Below, one piece after another: positions 1 to 8,335 of a stretch of 64,000 nucleotides of DNA (its first letter is position 1; each line of letters opens with the position of its first letter). The DNA comes from Kutzneria sp. CA-103260. GTDB lineage: Bacteria; Actinomycetota; Actinomycetes; Mycobacteriales; Pseudonocardiaceae. Below the pieces are notes generated by a model. That model did no database searches. It was given only the letters and a program-made list of their open reading frames with translations, and had not been told where the DNA came from. The stretch is from contig NZ_CP073318.1 of NCBI RefSeq assembly GCF_018263855.1, positions 6,448,001 through 6,512,000 on the forward strand. Direction: 5' to 3'. The translations under genes and the position numbers were made by a program.

Positions 1-2
1 CT

Positions 3-175
3 GCTTCCCAAGTTGTTCCCCCGACTCGGCACGACGTCGACGAGTCCCTGATCGGCGGTCTGGTCGCCGACGGCCGAGCCAGCTACACGGAGTTGGCCGC
101 CCGCTGCGGCACCTCGGCTCTCACCGTGCGGCGTCGGGTGGATGCTCTGGTTCGAGGCTTGAGCCTTCGGCTAGC
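3..175 (+). pseudogene. Lrp/AsnC-family regulator, 5' fragment (split by IS481-type element)
   Basis: This reading frame enters from the left edge and encodes an AsnC-type helix-turn-helix: LIGGLVADGRASYTELAAR, then CGTSALTVRRRVDAL, which fits a recognition helix. It is cut after codons for LRLA by the insertion at 176. Deleting the element plus one copy of the 6-bp target duplication joins it in frame to the fragment at 1288-1585 and reads LRLAIEVDV, the usual link from HTH to the ligand-binding domain. The gene was therefore intact until the insertion. The true start lies left of the window. Lrp/AsnC proteins sense amino acids, but the target genes here are unknown. Confidence 0.75.
170..175. 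repeat. Target-site duplication GCTAGC, left copy
   Basis: The six bases GCTAGC directly precede the left terminal inverted repeat and recur directly after the right one at 1288-1293. The sequence matches NCTAGN, the target preference described for IS481 itself. Confidence 0.85.
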
Positions 176-1287
176 TGTACTGCCCGGGGAGGTTGTGAAC
201 GGGGCGACACCTAGACCGATGATCTTGGAATGAGGGAGGGCCTTCCGGTTCGGTGTGGATTGCGACATCTGCACCGACGACCGGAAGGCCCTCATGTCCC
301 ACCGTAACGCCCCGCTGTCCGAGACCGGCAGACTGCGCCTGGCCCGGTGCGTCGTGGATGACGGCTGGCCGCTGCGTCGGGCCGCTGACCGGTTCCAGGT
401 CTCGGTGGCGACCGCGAAACGCTGGGCCGATCGCTACCGCGCCCACGGGCCAGCCGGGATGGCCGACCGGTCCAGCCGGCCCCGCACCAGCCCGCGCCGC
501 ACCCCCACCCGTACCGAACGGCGGATCATCAAAGTCCGGGTACTGCGCCGGTGGGGACCGGCCCGCATCGCCTTCCTGCTGGGCCTGAACCCGTCCACGG
601 TGCACCGGGTGCTGAACCGCTACGGCCTGGCCCGGCTGACGCACCTGGACCGCGCCACCGGCCGGCCGGTCCGCCGCTACGAACACCCCGCCCCCGGCGA
701 CCTGGTCCACGTCGACATCAAGAAACTGGGCAACATCCCCGACGGCGGCGGCCACCAGGCCCACGGCCGACCGGCAGGCCGGCGCAACAGCTCCGCCCAC
801 CGCGACCCGAACCGCCCGCGCACGGTCGGCGGCCGCGCCAACCTGGGCTACTCCTACCTGCACAACGCCGTGGACGACCATTCCCGCCTGGCCTACACCG
901 AGATCCTGCCCGACGAGACCAGGAACACCGCTGTCGCGTTCTGGGCGCGGGCGCAGACCTTCTTCCACAGCAACGGGATCACCATCGCGCGGGTGCTCAC
1001 CGACAACGGGTCCTGCTACCGCTCACATCTGTGGCGCGACACCCTGGCCGCCGCCGGCGTCACCCACAAACGCACCCGCCCCTACCGGCCCCAGACCAAC
1101 GGCAAGGTGGAGCGGTTCAACCGCACCCTGCTCGACGAATGGGCCTACGCCCGCCCCTACCGGTCCGAGACCGAACGCCGCGAGGCGCTGCCGCGGTGGC
1201 TGCACACCTACAATCACCACCGCGGCCACACCGCGCTCGCGGGTCTCCCACCCGCCAGCCGCGTTCCCAACCTCACGGGTCAGTACA
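176..1287 (+). mobile_element. IS481-family insertion sequence, complete (1112 bp)
   Basis: The ends are imperfect 20-bp inverted repeats at 176-195 and 1268-1287, matching at 17 of 20 positions and beginning TGTACTG. They are flanked by the 6-bp duplication GCTAGC. The length, the single transposase gene and the CTAG-centred target fit the IS481 family. Both ends, the duplication and an unbroken transposase indicate a recent and potentially active insertion. It disrupts an Lrp/AsnC-type gene. Confidence 0.9.
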
Positions 1288-1292
1288 GCTAG
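294..1292 (+). CDS. IS481-family DDE transposase
   Basis: This is a 332-residue transposase. The N-terminus (MSHRNAPLSETGRLRLARCV) is the typical IS481 start, so ATG 294 is preferred to the upstream GTG at 255. Two HTH segments (LRRAADRFQVSVATAKRWADR and a second near residue 90) precede an rve integrase core. The catalytic Asp/Asp/Glu are visible as LVHVDIKKLG, VLTDNGSCY and NGKVERFNRTL. The last codon of the element proper is followed by a TAG stop lying in the duplicated target CTAG, so the host target supplies the stop codon. No frameshift or internal stop is seen. Confidence 0.92.
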   Translation: MSHRNAPLSETGRLRLARCVVDDGWPLRRAADRFQVSVATAKRWADRYRAHGPAGMADRSSRPRTSPRRTPTRTERRIIKVRVLRRWGPARIAFLLGLNPSTVHRVLNRYGLARLTHLDRATGRPVRRYEHPAPGDLVHVDIKKLGNIPDGGGHQAHGRPAGRRNSSAHRDPNRPRTVGGRANLGYSYLHNAVDDHSRLAYTEILPDETRNTAVAFWARAQTFFHSNGITIARVLTDNGSCYRSHLWRDTLAAAGVTHKRTRPYRPQTNGKVERFNRTLLDEWAYARPYRSETERREALPRWLHTYNHHRGHTALAGLPPASRVPNLTGQYS

Positions 1293-1585
1293 CCATCGAG
1301 GTCGACGTCGCTTTGCTTGGGGTGCATGGGGAAGCTTTGCTGTGGCTCAACGTCGCTCCCGGGGAGCTGGATGCGACGGGTGAGGCTTTGAGCCAGCATC
1401 CGGAGGTTCGGTTCGTCGCCGCTACCACTGGGCGGGCGAATCTGGTGGTGGCCGTTGCGGCGACGGATTTGGCTGCGCTGTATGAGTTTTTGACAGGGGG
1501 TGGGATGGATCGGAGCGTGGGGATCGAGGTGACGCCGATCCTGACGACGATGAAGAGGACGGGGCTGGTTCGAGCTGGGGTGTGA
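1288..1585 (+). pseudogene. Lrp/AsnC-family regulator, 3' fragment with ligand-binding domain
   Basis: This is the distal part of the regulator broken at 176. It encodes IEVDVALLGVHGEALLWLNV, then a segment with VRFVAATTGRANLVVAV and a C-terminal IEVTPILTTMKRTGLV, which together form the AsnC_trans_reg (RAM) effector-binding fold. It starts with the right copy of the target duplication (1288-1293). Without the IS it continues the left fragment in frame. It has no evident start codon or ribosome binding site of its own. Confidence 0.8.
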
Positions 1586-1596
1586 GGTCTTTCCTT

Positions 1597-1790
1597 CCAC
1601 ATAGCCGTTTCCCCCGCACAGCCCTTTCCTCGCACAGCCCTTTCCTCCGCACCCCCACACCATCCCTGCCCGTTCCCCGCACAGCCCCTTCCTCGCACGG
1701 CTCTTCCCTCCACCCTTAACCCATCCCTACCCTTCCCCGCACAGCCCTATCCCCCGCACCCCCACGCCATCCCTGCCCGTTCCCCTTCGC
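1597..1790. repeat. Pyrimidine-rich degenerate tandem repeats in a 440-bp gene-free gap
   Basis: The interval 1586-2025 has no supported gene. Its left half is C/T-rich on the plus strand and built from related units. CCCCGCACAGCCC-type words recur at least four times. A 32-bp unit at 1647-1678 returns with one change at 1754-1785, and a more diverged copy lies around 1708-1740. No hairpin is evident. The right half (1791-2025) holds the 5' region of the HNH gene. Confidence 0.6.
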
Positions 1791-2025
1791 CGGGCCGTTT
1801 GCGCGGTTCAGGTGGATGGTTGGGGTGGGTGGCGCGGCGTCGGTTGAGTGGGTGGGCGCGTTTACAGAGGGCTTTGGACAGGAAAGGGGGTTGGGGCTTG
1901 GTTTGACTTGGCGGGTAACGGGTTGCTGGAAAGCGCTTTCCTGAAGGGAGGCTGAAGCGTCACGCTTTTGGGTATTCGTTGGAGGGTAAGGGAAATCGAT
2001 CTTCTGTGGGCGGTAGAATGGGGGT

Positions 2026-3204
2026 ATGACAGCGATCCTCGATGTGCCGGCCGACGCCGAGTGGTGGCGGCTGGACGAGGGGGCGCTGTGGGAGGCCGGG
2101 GAGCAGATCGAGGCTCGTCGTCGGGCCGACTATGTGCGGCAGGTTGATGTGGTGGCGGAGTTGCGGGGGCGCACGGGACGGTCGAAGGATGACCTGTCGG
2201 CGATCGTTGCTGGTCTGATGGCGAAGTGGCGGGTGACCCGGAGCGAGGCCAGGGATCTGGTCCGGCACGCGGAGTTGTTCCAGCGTGCGGGGGTTCGCCG
2301 GGCGGCGCACGAGGGGGTGCTGAGCAAGCAGCACCTGACCGTGATCGACAAGACACTGGCGGAAGCCCCGGAAGGTGATCGGGACCGGGTCGAGGCCGAG
2401 TTGGTGGAGAAGGCCGCCGGGTTTGACGGGGCGACGCTGCAAACGATGGGGCAGCGGATCCTGCAGCTGCTTGACCAGGACGGGAAAGCGCCGGATGACC
2501 GGGAGTTGGCGGAGCCGAAGCGCGAGTTGCACCTGGCCAGCCGGAAGGACGGGTCGGTGGTGTTTCGCGGGAAGGTGGATCCGGAGACGGGGGCCACGTG
2601 GGCGGCGTTGATCGACCCGTTGGCCAAGCCGACCTCGGCCGGCGACACCCGCACCACGGCGGAGCGGCAGGGTGACGCGTTGGCGGAGATCATCGAGATG
2701 GCCTCAGCGAGCGAGGACCTGCCGGAGGCGGGTGGGGAACGGCCGCATCTGGCGCTGACCATGTCCCTCAAGGACTTTCAGGAGCAGCGCGGCACCGGCG
2801 ACGTCGAGGGCATGGGGCCGATGGACGCGGCCTCGGTACGGAGGATCGGCTGTGACAGCAAGGTGATGCGGGTGGTGCTGGGGGCCAAGTCGGAGCCGCT
2901 GGACATCGGCCGGGCGAGCCGGACGATACCGAACCAGATACGGCGGGCGCTGATCATCCGGGACAAAGGGTGCGCGTTCCCGGGGTGTCTGAGGAGACCC
3001 CGGCAATGTCACGCGCATCATGCGGTGCACTGGGCCCAGGGTGGGCCGACGAGCCTGGAGAATCTGGTTCTGGTGTGCGGAATGCATCACAGGCTGGTGC
3101 ACCACAGCAGATGGACGGTGCGGGTGGTTGAGGGGCGGCCGCAGTTCACCGCCCCGGGCGACGAGGGCCGGGGGCGGCAGGGCGGCGCGGGAAAGCGCCG
3201 GTGA
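2026..3204 (+). CDS. DUF222 / 13E12-repeat HNH endonuclease domain protein
   Basis: This 392-residue protein has a helical DUF222-like N-terminal region (about residues 20-250, with ARRRADYVRQVDVVAELR and VTRSEARDLVRHAELF). The C-terminal HNH module at about 315-365 has RDKGCAFPGC, CHAHHAVHWAQGGPTSLENLVLVC and MHHRLVH. The paired cysteines and the central HH are the metal and catalytic ligands of HNH nucleases. The 13E12 family is found in many copies in actinomycetes and has no firm role. The 3' end overlaps the convergent gene at 3146-3892 by 59 bp. Confidence 0.88.
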   Translation: MTAILDVPADAEWWRLDEGALWEAGEQIEARRRADYVRQVDVVAELRGRTGRSKDDLSAIVAGLMAKWRVTRSEARDLVRHAELFQRAGVRRAAHEGVLSKQHLTVIDKTLAEAPEGDRDRVEAELVEKAAGFDGATLQTMGQRILQLLDQDGKAPDDRELAEPKRELHLASRKDGSVVFRGKVDPETGATWAALIDPLAKPTSAGDTRTTAERQGDALAEIIEMASASEDLPEAGGERPHLALTMSLKDFQEQRGTGDVEGMGPMDAASVRRIGCDSKVMRVVLGAKSEPLDIGRASRTIPNQIRRALIIRDKGCAFPGCLRRPRQCHAHHAVHWAQGGPTSLENLVLVCGMHHRLVHHSRWTVRVVEGRPQFTAPGDEGRGRQGGAGKRR

Positions 3205-3892
3205 CCGGGGACTCGGAGACCAACTTCAGCGGCTGGGCAAAGGAAAGGCCGGCGACGGGATGGGCCAGGGCGGCGGAGATCCACTCGGTGGTGGGGCCGT
3301 CCTGCCAACGGAGCTCGCCGGAGACGACCCGGGGCGGCAAAGGGAAAAGACAGGAGCGGCGAAGTAGGGAGCTGAGCAGAGGGGCCAGGGCGGGCGGGGA
3401 AGAAGGCGAAGCGAGGGCGGAGAAGTCGTCCATGAGGGCGGTCCAGCGCTCGGTGCCGACGCCGGCCAGGACGACGGTGGCGGGGCCGTGGGACAAAAAG
3501 ACGTGCATGCCGATGGGGCGGGAGACGAGGCCGGGGACGCGGGCGTAGAGGGCCTGCACGAGCTCGGCGGCGACATCGGGCATGAGGGACAGGCGGATCT
3601 GGTCGGGGCGGGGCTGCACCATCCAGAAAACAGGGCGGGACAAGGTGGCGGCGGCGTCGAAGACGGCGGCCTCGAAGCTCTGCTGGGCGGAGTCGAGAGT
3701 ATCGGGCAGGACCAGGCGGCGGACACGATCGGGGACGGGGCCAGGGAGATGGCCCAAGAGGTGGGAGAGCTCGACGGGGGTGAGATCGGCCAAGGCGCCG
3801 CCGACCTCGGGTTCGACGGCCCACGCGGGCTCGCCGGTGTAGGGGCGGCGCAGACGGGCGACACTGGAGACCAGCGGGGAATGACGGGGCAT
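3146..3892 (-). CDS. Uncharacterised protein, paralogue of the island gene at 38621-39682
   Basis: The family is not recognised. The start MPRHSPL (3892) is chosen because from there it aligns with the protein at 38621-39682: RHSPLVSSVARLRRPYTGE against HRLSLVRRLGELRRLYTAE. Further matches are DRVRRLVLPDTLDSAQQSFEA against DRMRCAVLSDATDPAQQQLEA, and AALAHPVAGL against TALVHPLAGL. The product is about 248 residues, soluble, with a proline-rich tail. It converges on and overlaps the HNH gene by 59 bp. An upstream in-frame start at 4036 would add 48 residues without support from the paralogue. Confidence 0.6.
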   Translation of the reverse strand: MPRHSPLVSSVARLRRPYTGEPAWAVEPEVGGALADLTPVELSHLLGHLPGPVPDRVRRLVLPDTLDSAQQSFEAAVFDAAATLSRPVFWMVQPRPDQIRLSLMPDVAAELVQALYARVPGLVSRPIGMHVFLSHGPATVVLAGVGTERWTALMDDFSALASPSSPPALAPLLSSLLRRSCLFPLPPRVVSGELRWQDGPTTEWISAALAHPVAGLSFAQPLKLVSESPVTGAFPRRPAAPGPRRPGR

Positions 3893-4073
3893 GGGGGCGT
3901 CCTGGAGGATGCGGGCCGCCCGGCTCGGCGTACGTCCGAAGAGGACGCGGTGGGCTATGAGCCAAAACCCTTTGGCGAGGAGCGCCACCAAAGCCGGGGA
4001 CGTGACGCCGCTCGGCACCCGCGTGTGCCTTGCCACGCACTGTACCGCGCGACGCCGGCCCCGTCACCAAGGG

Positions 4074-4724
4074 TCACCCGGCTGCGCCGGCCTGGAAGGC
4101 CACGATGGCCAACTGGGTGCGGTTGTCCAGGCCCAACTTGGTCATGGCCCGACTGACATGCACCTTCACGGTGGCCTCGCTGACCGCCAGGCGAGCGGCG
4201 ATCTCCGTGTTGCCGGCCCCGGTGGCGACGGCCAGCACAACCTCGCGCTCACGGTCGGTCAGAGTGTCCAAACGGGCCTGGGCGGCAGCCTGCTTGGCCA
4301 CGGCCCCACCGGAATACCGAACGGCCATCCGACGCAGCACAGACGGGGCCAGCACGGCGTTGCCGGCGGCGACCATCTCCACACCACGGACCAGATCCCG
4401 CGGCGGAGTGTCCTTGAGCAGGAAGCCGGCGGCACCGGCGCCGAGCGCCTCATAGACGTACTCGTCGAGATCGAAGGTGGTCAGCAGCAGCACGGGCGGC
4501 GGAGAAGGCAAGGCACGCAGGCGATGGGTGACCGCAAGACCATCCACAGTGGGCATGCGGATGTCGGTGACGACGATGTCCGGCTGGAACTCCCGAACCA
4601 GCTCGACGGCGTCCACCCCGTCGTCGCGGTCGGCGACGACCTCGACCCGGCCGCTGCTCTCCAGGATCATCCTGATGCTCAGCCGCACCAGCTCCTCGTC
4701 CTCCAACAACACGGCCTTGATCAC
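4074..4724 (-). CDS. NarL/FixJ-family response regulator
   Basis: This 216-residue response regulator has a receiver domain at residues 1-120, with acidic residues near E8-D9, phospho-acceptor D54 in VVTDIRMP, and K in GFLLKD. A LuxR-type HTH follows at about 148-210 (LTDREREVVLAVATG, then NTEIAARLAVSEATVKVHVSRAM). The GTG start at 4724 overlaps the kinase stop in a GTGA junction, so the two are translationally coupled. It is the likely partner of that kinase. The adjacent ABC exporter operon on the same strand is the obvious candidate target, which is inferred from position only. Confidence 0.93.
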   Translation of the reverse strand: MIKAVLLEDEELVRLSIRMILESSGRVEVVADRDDGVDAVELVREFQPDIVVTDIRMPTVDGLAVTHRLRALPSPPPVLLLTTFDLDEYVYEALGAGAAGFLLKDTPPRDLVRGVEMVAAGNAVLAPSVLRRMAVRYSGGAVAKQAAAQARLDTLTDREREVVLAVATGAGNTEIAARLAVSEATVKVHVSRAMTKLGLDNRTQLAIVAFQAGAAG

Positions 4725-5887
4725 CGGGGCTCCTTCGGAAACGTGGCGGCCACCTCGAAACCGCCCTCGGGACGAGGCCCGGCGGACAAGGTGCCGCCGG
4801 ACAGCACAACCCGTTCGCGCATGCCGATCAGGCCGAAACCGGACCGCGGCGCGGGCACAGTCAGCGGCCGGCCGGCGGTGTTGGCCACCCGCACCTCCAA
4901 GCGGCCGTCGAAGTCGTGCAGCGCGACCTCGATCTCCGCGCCGGGGGCGTGCTTTGCCGTGTTGGTAAGGGATTCGTGCAGCAGCCAGTACACGGCGCGA
5001 GCGGTGGAGCCGGGCACCTCGGGCAACGAGGCCGGCAGCTCGGCCCGCACGTGCTGGCCGGCGGCGGTGGCGTCGGTGATCAGGGAGCACGCGGCGGCCA
5101 AGGTGGGCTGCGGATGCTTCGGCGCGTCGACATCGCCGTCCTCCCGACGCAACACGCTGAGCATCTCCCGCAACTCCTCCATGGCGGCCGCGCCGTTCTG
5201 CCTTACCCCCTCGGCGAAATCGGCCAGTTCCTGGTTGGACGACAGGGAAGCCGCCCCCGCCTGCACGGTGAGCAGACTGACCCGATGGGCGACGACGTCG
5301 TGCAGCTCACGGGCGATCCGAGCCCGCTCGTCGGCGACGGCCTTGGTGGCCAGCAGGTCCCGCTGCTGCTCGGCCTGGACGGCCCGCTCCCGCAGGCTGG
5401 CGAGCAGCTTCTGGCGCTGCCACACCCACAGGCCGATCAGCAGCGGGAAGCCGATCAGCACGGTCTGCGGCAGCAGCGCGAGCAGGACGGTGCCGTAGTC
5501 CAGGTCGGGGCCCCAGCTCAGGTGGAAGCCGGGCCGCCATGGCCCCACCATCACGAGCACCGCGCCAGCCATGATCAACCAGGTGTCGCGGCGGTTGCCC
5601 CGCCTCGCGCCGAGCGAGTAGACGGCGAACAGCAGCGGGATGTACGCGCCGTCCAGAACCACGAGAACCGTGGCCGCCAGCACGACCGCGCGCGGGAACC
5701 GGCTGCGCACGGCCAGCGCGGCGGAGCCGGCGATCGCCAGCGCGGTCGCCACCGGGCCGTCCGAGAGCAGCCCGAACGGGATCTTGTGCGCCTGGTCGAC
5801 AGTGACCCAACAGACCAGGGCGGCGATCACCGTGTCCCGGGCGATCACGCCCCACGGACTGTCCAACCAGGACCAGAGCTTCCTCAC
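4721..5887 (-). CDS. DesK/NarX-type sensor histidine kinase
   Basis: This 388-residue kinase has about five or six hydrophobic segments in residues 15-155 and almost no extracellular domain, a layout typical of intramembrane-sensing kinases next to ABC exporters. The HisKA_3 dimerisation box RIARELHDVVAHRVSLL carries the phospho-acceptor H196. A HATPase_c domain follows (SLTNTAKHA as N box, GFGLIGMRERV as G box). It starts with GTG at 5887 and overlaps the downstream regulator gene by 4 nt. The 10-bp gap from the permease gene upstream suggests one four-gene transcript from 7497 to 4074. Confidence 0.92.
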   Translation of the reverse strand: MRKLWSWLDSPWGVIARDTVIAALVCWVTVDQAHKIPFGLLSDGPVATALAIAGSAALAVRSRFPRAVVLAATVLVVLDGAYIPLLFAVYSLGARRGNRRDTWLIMAGAVLVMVGPWRPGFHLSWGPDLDYGTVLLALLPQTVLIGFPLLIGLWVWQRQKLLASLRERAVQAEQQRDLLATKAVADERARIARELHDVVAHRVSLLTVQAGAASLSSNQELADFAEGVRQNGAAAMEELREMLSVLRREDGDVDAPKHPQPTLAAACSLITDATAAGQHVRAELPASLPEVPGSTARAVYWLLHESLTNTAKHAPGAEIEVALHDFDGRLEVRVANTAGRPLTVPAPRSGFGLIGMRERVVLSGGTLSAGPRPEGGFEVAATFPKEPR

Positions 5888-5897
5888 CCCGAGAACC

Positions 5898-6590
5898 CTA
5901 GGCGTCGCGGCGGCGCAGCGTCACCCAGCTCGCCGCCAGGAACGCCACAGCCAGCGCCAGCAGCGCCGACGGCGCGGACCACTTGTCGGTGGTGATCAGC
6001 CGGGCGGCCGAGAAGAACGGGATCAGCGACTGGTCGATGTGGCCAGCCAGCATCAGCGTCTCGATGATGGTCGGAAAGCCGATCATGGCGACCAGCGCGA
6101 TCACCGAGTTGCGGCTGACAGCGGCGATGCCGAGCCCGAGCAGGCAGCTGAGCACGGTGAACACGACGGTACCGAGCAGGGCGTGGCCGATGGCAGCGCC
6201 GTCGGTGAACAACGCGCCGGCAGCAGCCTCGGCCAGCAGGGTGGCGGCGATGAGGGCGACACCGGAGGCAACGCCGAACAGCGCGGTCACGATCGCCTTG
6301 GCGCCGAGGATCAGGGCCGGCGTGCGCAGGGTCAGCGTGGTGGTGACGATCGTTCGGAACCGGTACTCATGGCCGAACGCGCCCACGCCGACGGCGATCG
6401 AGGGCAGCACGGCCAGCACCAGGAACACGCCGGTGAAGGCGTTGTCGAACCGGGTCTCCAGGGGCATGTCCCGGTGCGTGGCCCAGATCAGGGCGAACAG
6501 GAACTGGATCACCGGCCCGGTCGCGAACAGCACCCACGTGCTGCGCAGTGAGCGGAGTCGGACGAACTCGTAGCGAATGGCGTCGAGCAT
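5898..6590 (-). CDS. ABC-2-type transporter permease
   Basis: This 230-residue membrane protein starts at MLDAIRYEFVRLRSLRSTW. That is a typical ABC-2 permease opening, with an amphipathic helix before the first membrane span, and about six spans follow. The ATP-binding gene ends 4 bp upstream of this start, with a GGGAGG ribosome site in its last codons. It forms the membrane half of an exporter with the ATPase at 6595-7497. The substrate is unknown. The neighbouring two-component pair suggests an antimicrobial or envelope-stress exporter, which is inference. Confidence 0.88.
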   Translation of the reverse strand: MLDAIRYEFVRLRSLRSTWVLFATGPVIQFLFALIWATHRDMPLETRFDNAFTGVFLVLAVLPSIAVGVGAFGHEYRFRTIVTTTLTLRTPALILGAKAIVTALFGVASGVALIAATLLAEAAAGALFTDGAAIGHALLGTVVFTVLSCLLGLGIAAVSRNSVIALVAMIGFPTIIETLMLAGHIDQSLIPFFSAARLITTDKWSAPSALLALAVAFLAASWVTLRRRDA

Positions 6591-6594
6591 CGGG

Positions 6595-7497
6595 TCAGGC
6601 CCTCCCACGGTACTGCGCGGCGCCGGCGGTGGCGGTGAAGAACGCGTCTTCGAGGCTGCTGTGGCGGACGGTCAGCTCACGCAGCACGATGCCGGCGCGC
6701 ATGGCGATGGTGGCGATGGCGTCGGTGTCCTGGGTCGCGACGACGAGCGCGCCGTCGGGCTGCGGCGCGACGGCGAAGCCGGCCCGGCTCAGCAGGTCGG
6801 CCAGCATGCCGGGGTCGGCCGGGCGGACCAGCACCTCGGGCCGGGAGTTGCGGGCGACGAAGGCGTCGACCGACTCGGCGGCGACCAGCCGGCCCTGCCC
6901 GATCACGACCAGGGCGTCGGCCAGCACGGCCATCTCGTTGAGCAGGTGCGAGGACACGAACACGGTGCGGCCCTCGGCGGCCAGGCCCTTGAGCAGGTCA
7001 CGCAGCCAGCGCACGCCCTCCGGGTCCAGGCCGTTGGCCGGCTCGTCCAGCATCAGCGCCCGCGGATCGCCCAGCAGGGCCCCGGCCAGGCCGAGCCGCT
7101 GCGACATGCCGAGGCTGAAGCCGCCGGCCCGGCGATTGGCCACCTCCAGCAGGCCGACCCGGTCCAGCGCCTGGTCGACCCGGGCGGCGGGCAGGCCGGC
7201 GCCGGCGGCGATCATGCGTAGGTGGGCGCGGGCGGTGCGGCCCGGGTGCACGGCGCGGGCGTCCAGCAGCACGCCGACGGTGCGGGCTGGGTACGCCAGC
7301 TCGCCGTAGCCGCGGCCGTCGAACTCGGTGCGGCCGGCGCCGTGGTCCAGGCCCAGCATCAGCCGCATGGTGGTGGACTTGCCGGCCCCGTTCGGGCCGA
7401 GGAACCCGGTCACCACGCCGGGCTGCACGGTGAACGACAGGTCGTCCACCGCCGTCACCGATCCATAGCGCTTGGTCAGTCCCCGCGCGACGATCAT
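6595..7497 (-). CDS. ABC transporter ATP-binding protein (exporter type)
   Basis: This 300-residue ATPase has Walker A GPNGAGKST near residue 34, a Q-loop region, signature FSLGMSQRLGLA, Walker B ALMLDEPANGLDP and the switch histidine in VSSHLL. The C-terminal extension (about residues 215-300) is usual for CcmA/DrrA-type ATPases that pair with ABC-2 permeases. The ATG at 7497 is chosen over an upstream in-frame codon because a GAGGT ribosome site lies 9 bp before it and MIVARGLTKRYG is the normal start. It is the first gene of the exporter/two-component operon. Confidence 0.93.
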   Translation of the reverse strand: MIVARGLTKRYGSVTAVDDLSFTVQPGVVTGFLGPNGAGKSTTMRLMLGLDHGAGRTEFDGRGYGELAYPARTVGVLLDARAVHPGRTARAHLRMIAAGAGLPAARVDQALDRVGLLEVANRRAGGFSLGMSQRLGLAGALLGDPRALMLDEPANGLDPEGVRWLRDLLKGLAAEGRTVFVSSHLLNEMAVLADALVVIGQGRLVAAESVDAFVARNSRPEVLVRPADPGMLADLLSRAGFAVAPQPDGALVVATQDTDAIATIAMRAGIVLRELTVRHSSLEDAFFTATAGAAQYRGRA

Positions 7498-7631
7498 CCG
7501 CTCACAACCTCGCGGTCCGGCCGCGGCCCGGATGGCCGCGGCTCCCGTGGCCACAAAGATCGCCCGAGCGGGCGTGCCACGTCGTCACCACGAGGTCGAG
7601 TTCGGGATACGACAAAAGGTGTAGGCACAAA

Positions 7632-7665
7632 CCTGCGGATGCCCCGGGCTTGGGGCATCCGCAGG
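7632..7665 (-). terminator. Hairpin terminator behind the M15-like gene
   Basis: Perfect 14-bp arms at 7632-7645 and 7652-7665 flank a 6-nt loop about 60 bp downstream of the stop of the secreted M15-like gene. There is no clear T-tract, as is common for actinomycete terminators. Confidence 0.75.
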
Positions 7666-7725
7666 CGACACAGCGCTCGTCCCCACCGGCGCGGCCGGTC
7701 CTCCGCGGGGAACGGTCGCCGTGCG

Positions 7726-8199
7726 TCAGAAGTACGTGATGTCCCAGTGGTTGCCCTCGTCGCAGTACAGGTTGCCGGCCGCGGACTTCCACTGCGGGTA
7801 ACCGTCGCCGCGCAGGCCGATGTAGCTGAAGCTGTTGTGCACGTAGTTGTCGATGCACGTGTTGTGGGAGATGTCCACCTTGTAGCCGTTGTAGTGGCTG
7901 TAGGTGCCGGCGGCGTGGCCGACCTCGGTGCCGCCGGTGATGTTGATGGCGCAGGTGCTGGCCCGCTTGAGCGTGATCACGCCGTTCACCGTGCTGTCGT
8001 TGATCTGGTCGAACGACGTGCAGTGGGAGTTGCTGCGGGTGGTGCAGTTGCCGCTGGAGGACCAGGTGATGCCGGCCGCGCTCAGCTGCGAGGCGGCCTG
8101 GGCCTGGGTCAGCTTGGTCACGGCCGGTGCGGCGGCGGCCATGCCGGCGCCGGCGAGCAGGGACCCGGCCACGGCCGCGGCGACTAAAACGGCTTTCAT
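7726..8199 (-). CDS. Small secreted protein with M15-like peptidase motifs
   Basis: This 157-residue precursor has a signal peptide (MKAVLVAAAVAGSLLAGAG, with a likely AAA/AP cleavage site). The start at 8199 has a GGAGG site 8 bp upstream. The mature part contains TYSHYNGYKVDIS, matching the SxHxxGxxxD zinc motif of M15 D-Ala-D-Ala or L-Ala-D-Glu peptidases, and a terminal NHWDITYF that resembles the second zinc-histidine motif. Several cysteines may form disulfides. A peptidoglycan-directed role is plausible, but the overall similarity is weak and the protein is short for the family. It appears monocistronic between two strong hairpins. Confidence 0.6.
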   Translation of the reverse strand: MKAVLVAAAVAGSLLAGAGMAAAAPAVTKLTQAQAASQLSAAGITWSSSGNCTTRSNSHCTSFDQINDSTVNGVITLKRASTCAINITGGTEVGHAAGTYSHYNGYKVDISHNTCIDNYVHNSFSYIGLRGDGYPQWKSAAGNLYCDEGNHWDITYF

Positions 8200-8268
8200 G
8201 AGCACACTCCTCCAGTGCGAACAGGGGTGCCCAGTCAAACCACCCCCGTTAAAGACCCGCTAAACGCC

Positions 8269-8329
8269 GCGAGTCCCGCTCTCAGGCAGCTGAAAAGCGG
8301 TTTTTCGACTGCCTGAGAGCGGGACTCGC
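8269..8329. terminator. Long perfect hairpin (21-bp arms) behind the AfsR-like gene
   Basis: Arms at 8269-8289 and 8309-8329 are perfectly complementary over 21 bp. The 19-nt loop contains GAAAA and TTTTC, which can extend the stem. It begins 7 bp past the stop of the AfsR-like gene and lies 70 bp upstream of the M15-like gene, so it should terminate the former and isolate the latter. The stem is longer than a terminator needs and could also be a dispersed intergenic repeat. Confidence 0.75.
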
Positions 8330-8335
8330 AGGGGT

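Noticed and set aside
551-1585. A 344-residue frame running from the IS into the Lrp fragment
   Set aside because: Its first part is the antiphase shadow of the transposase; only the last 98 codons are the real Lrp C-terminal part.
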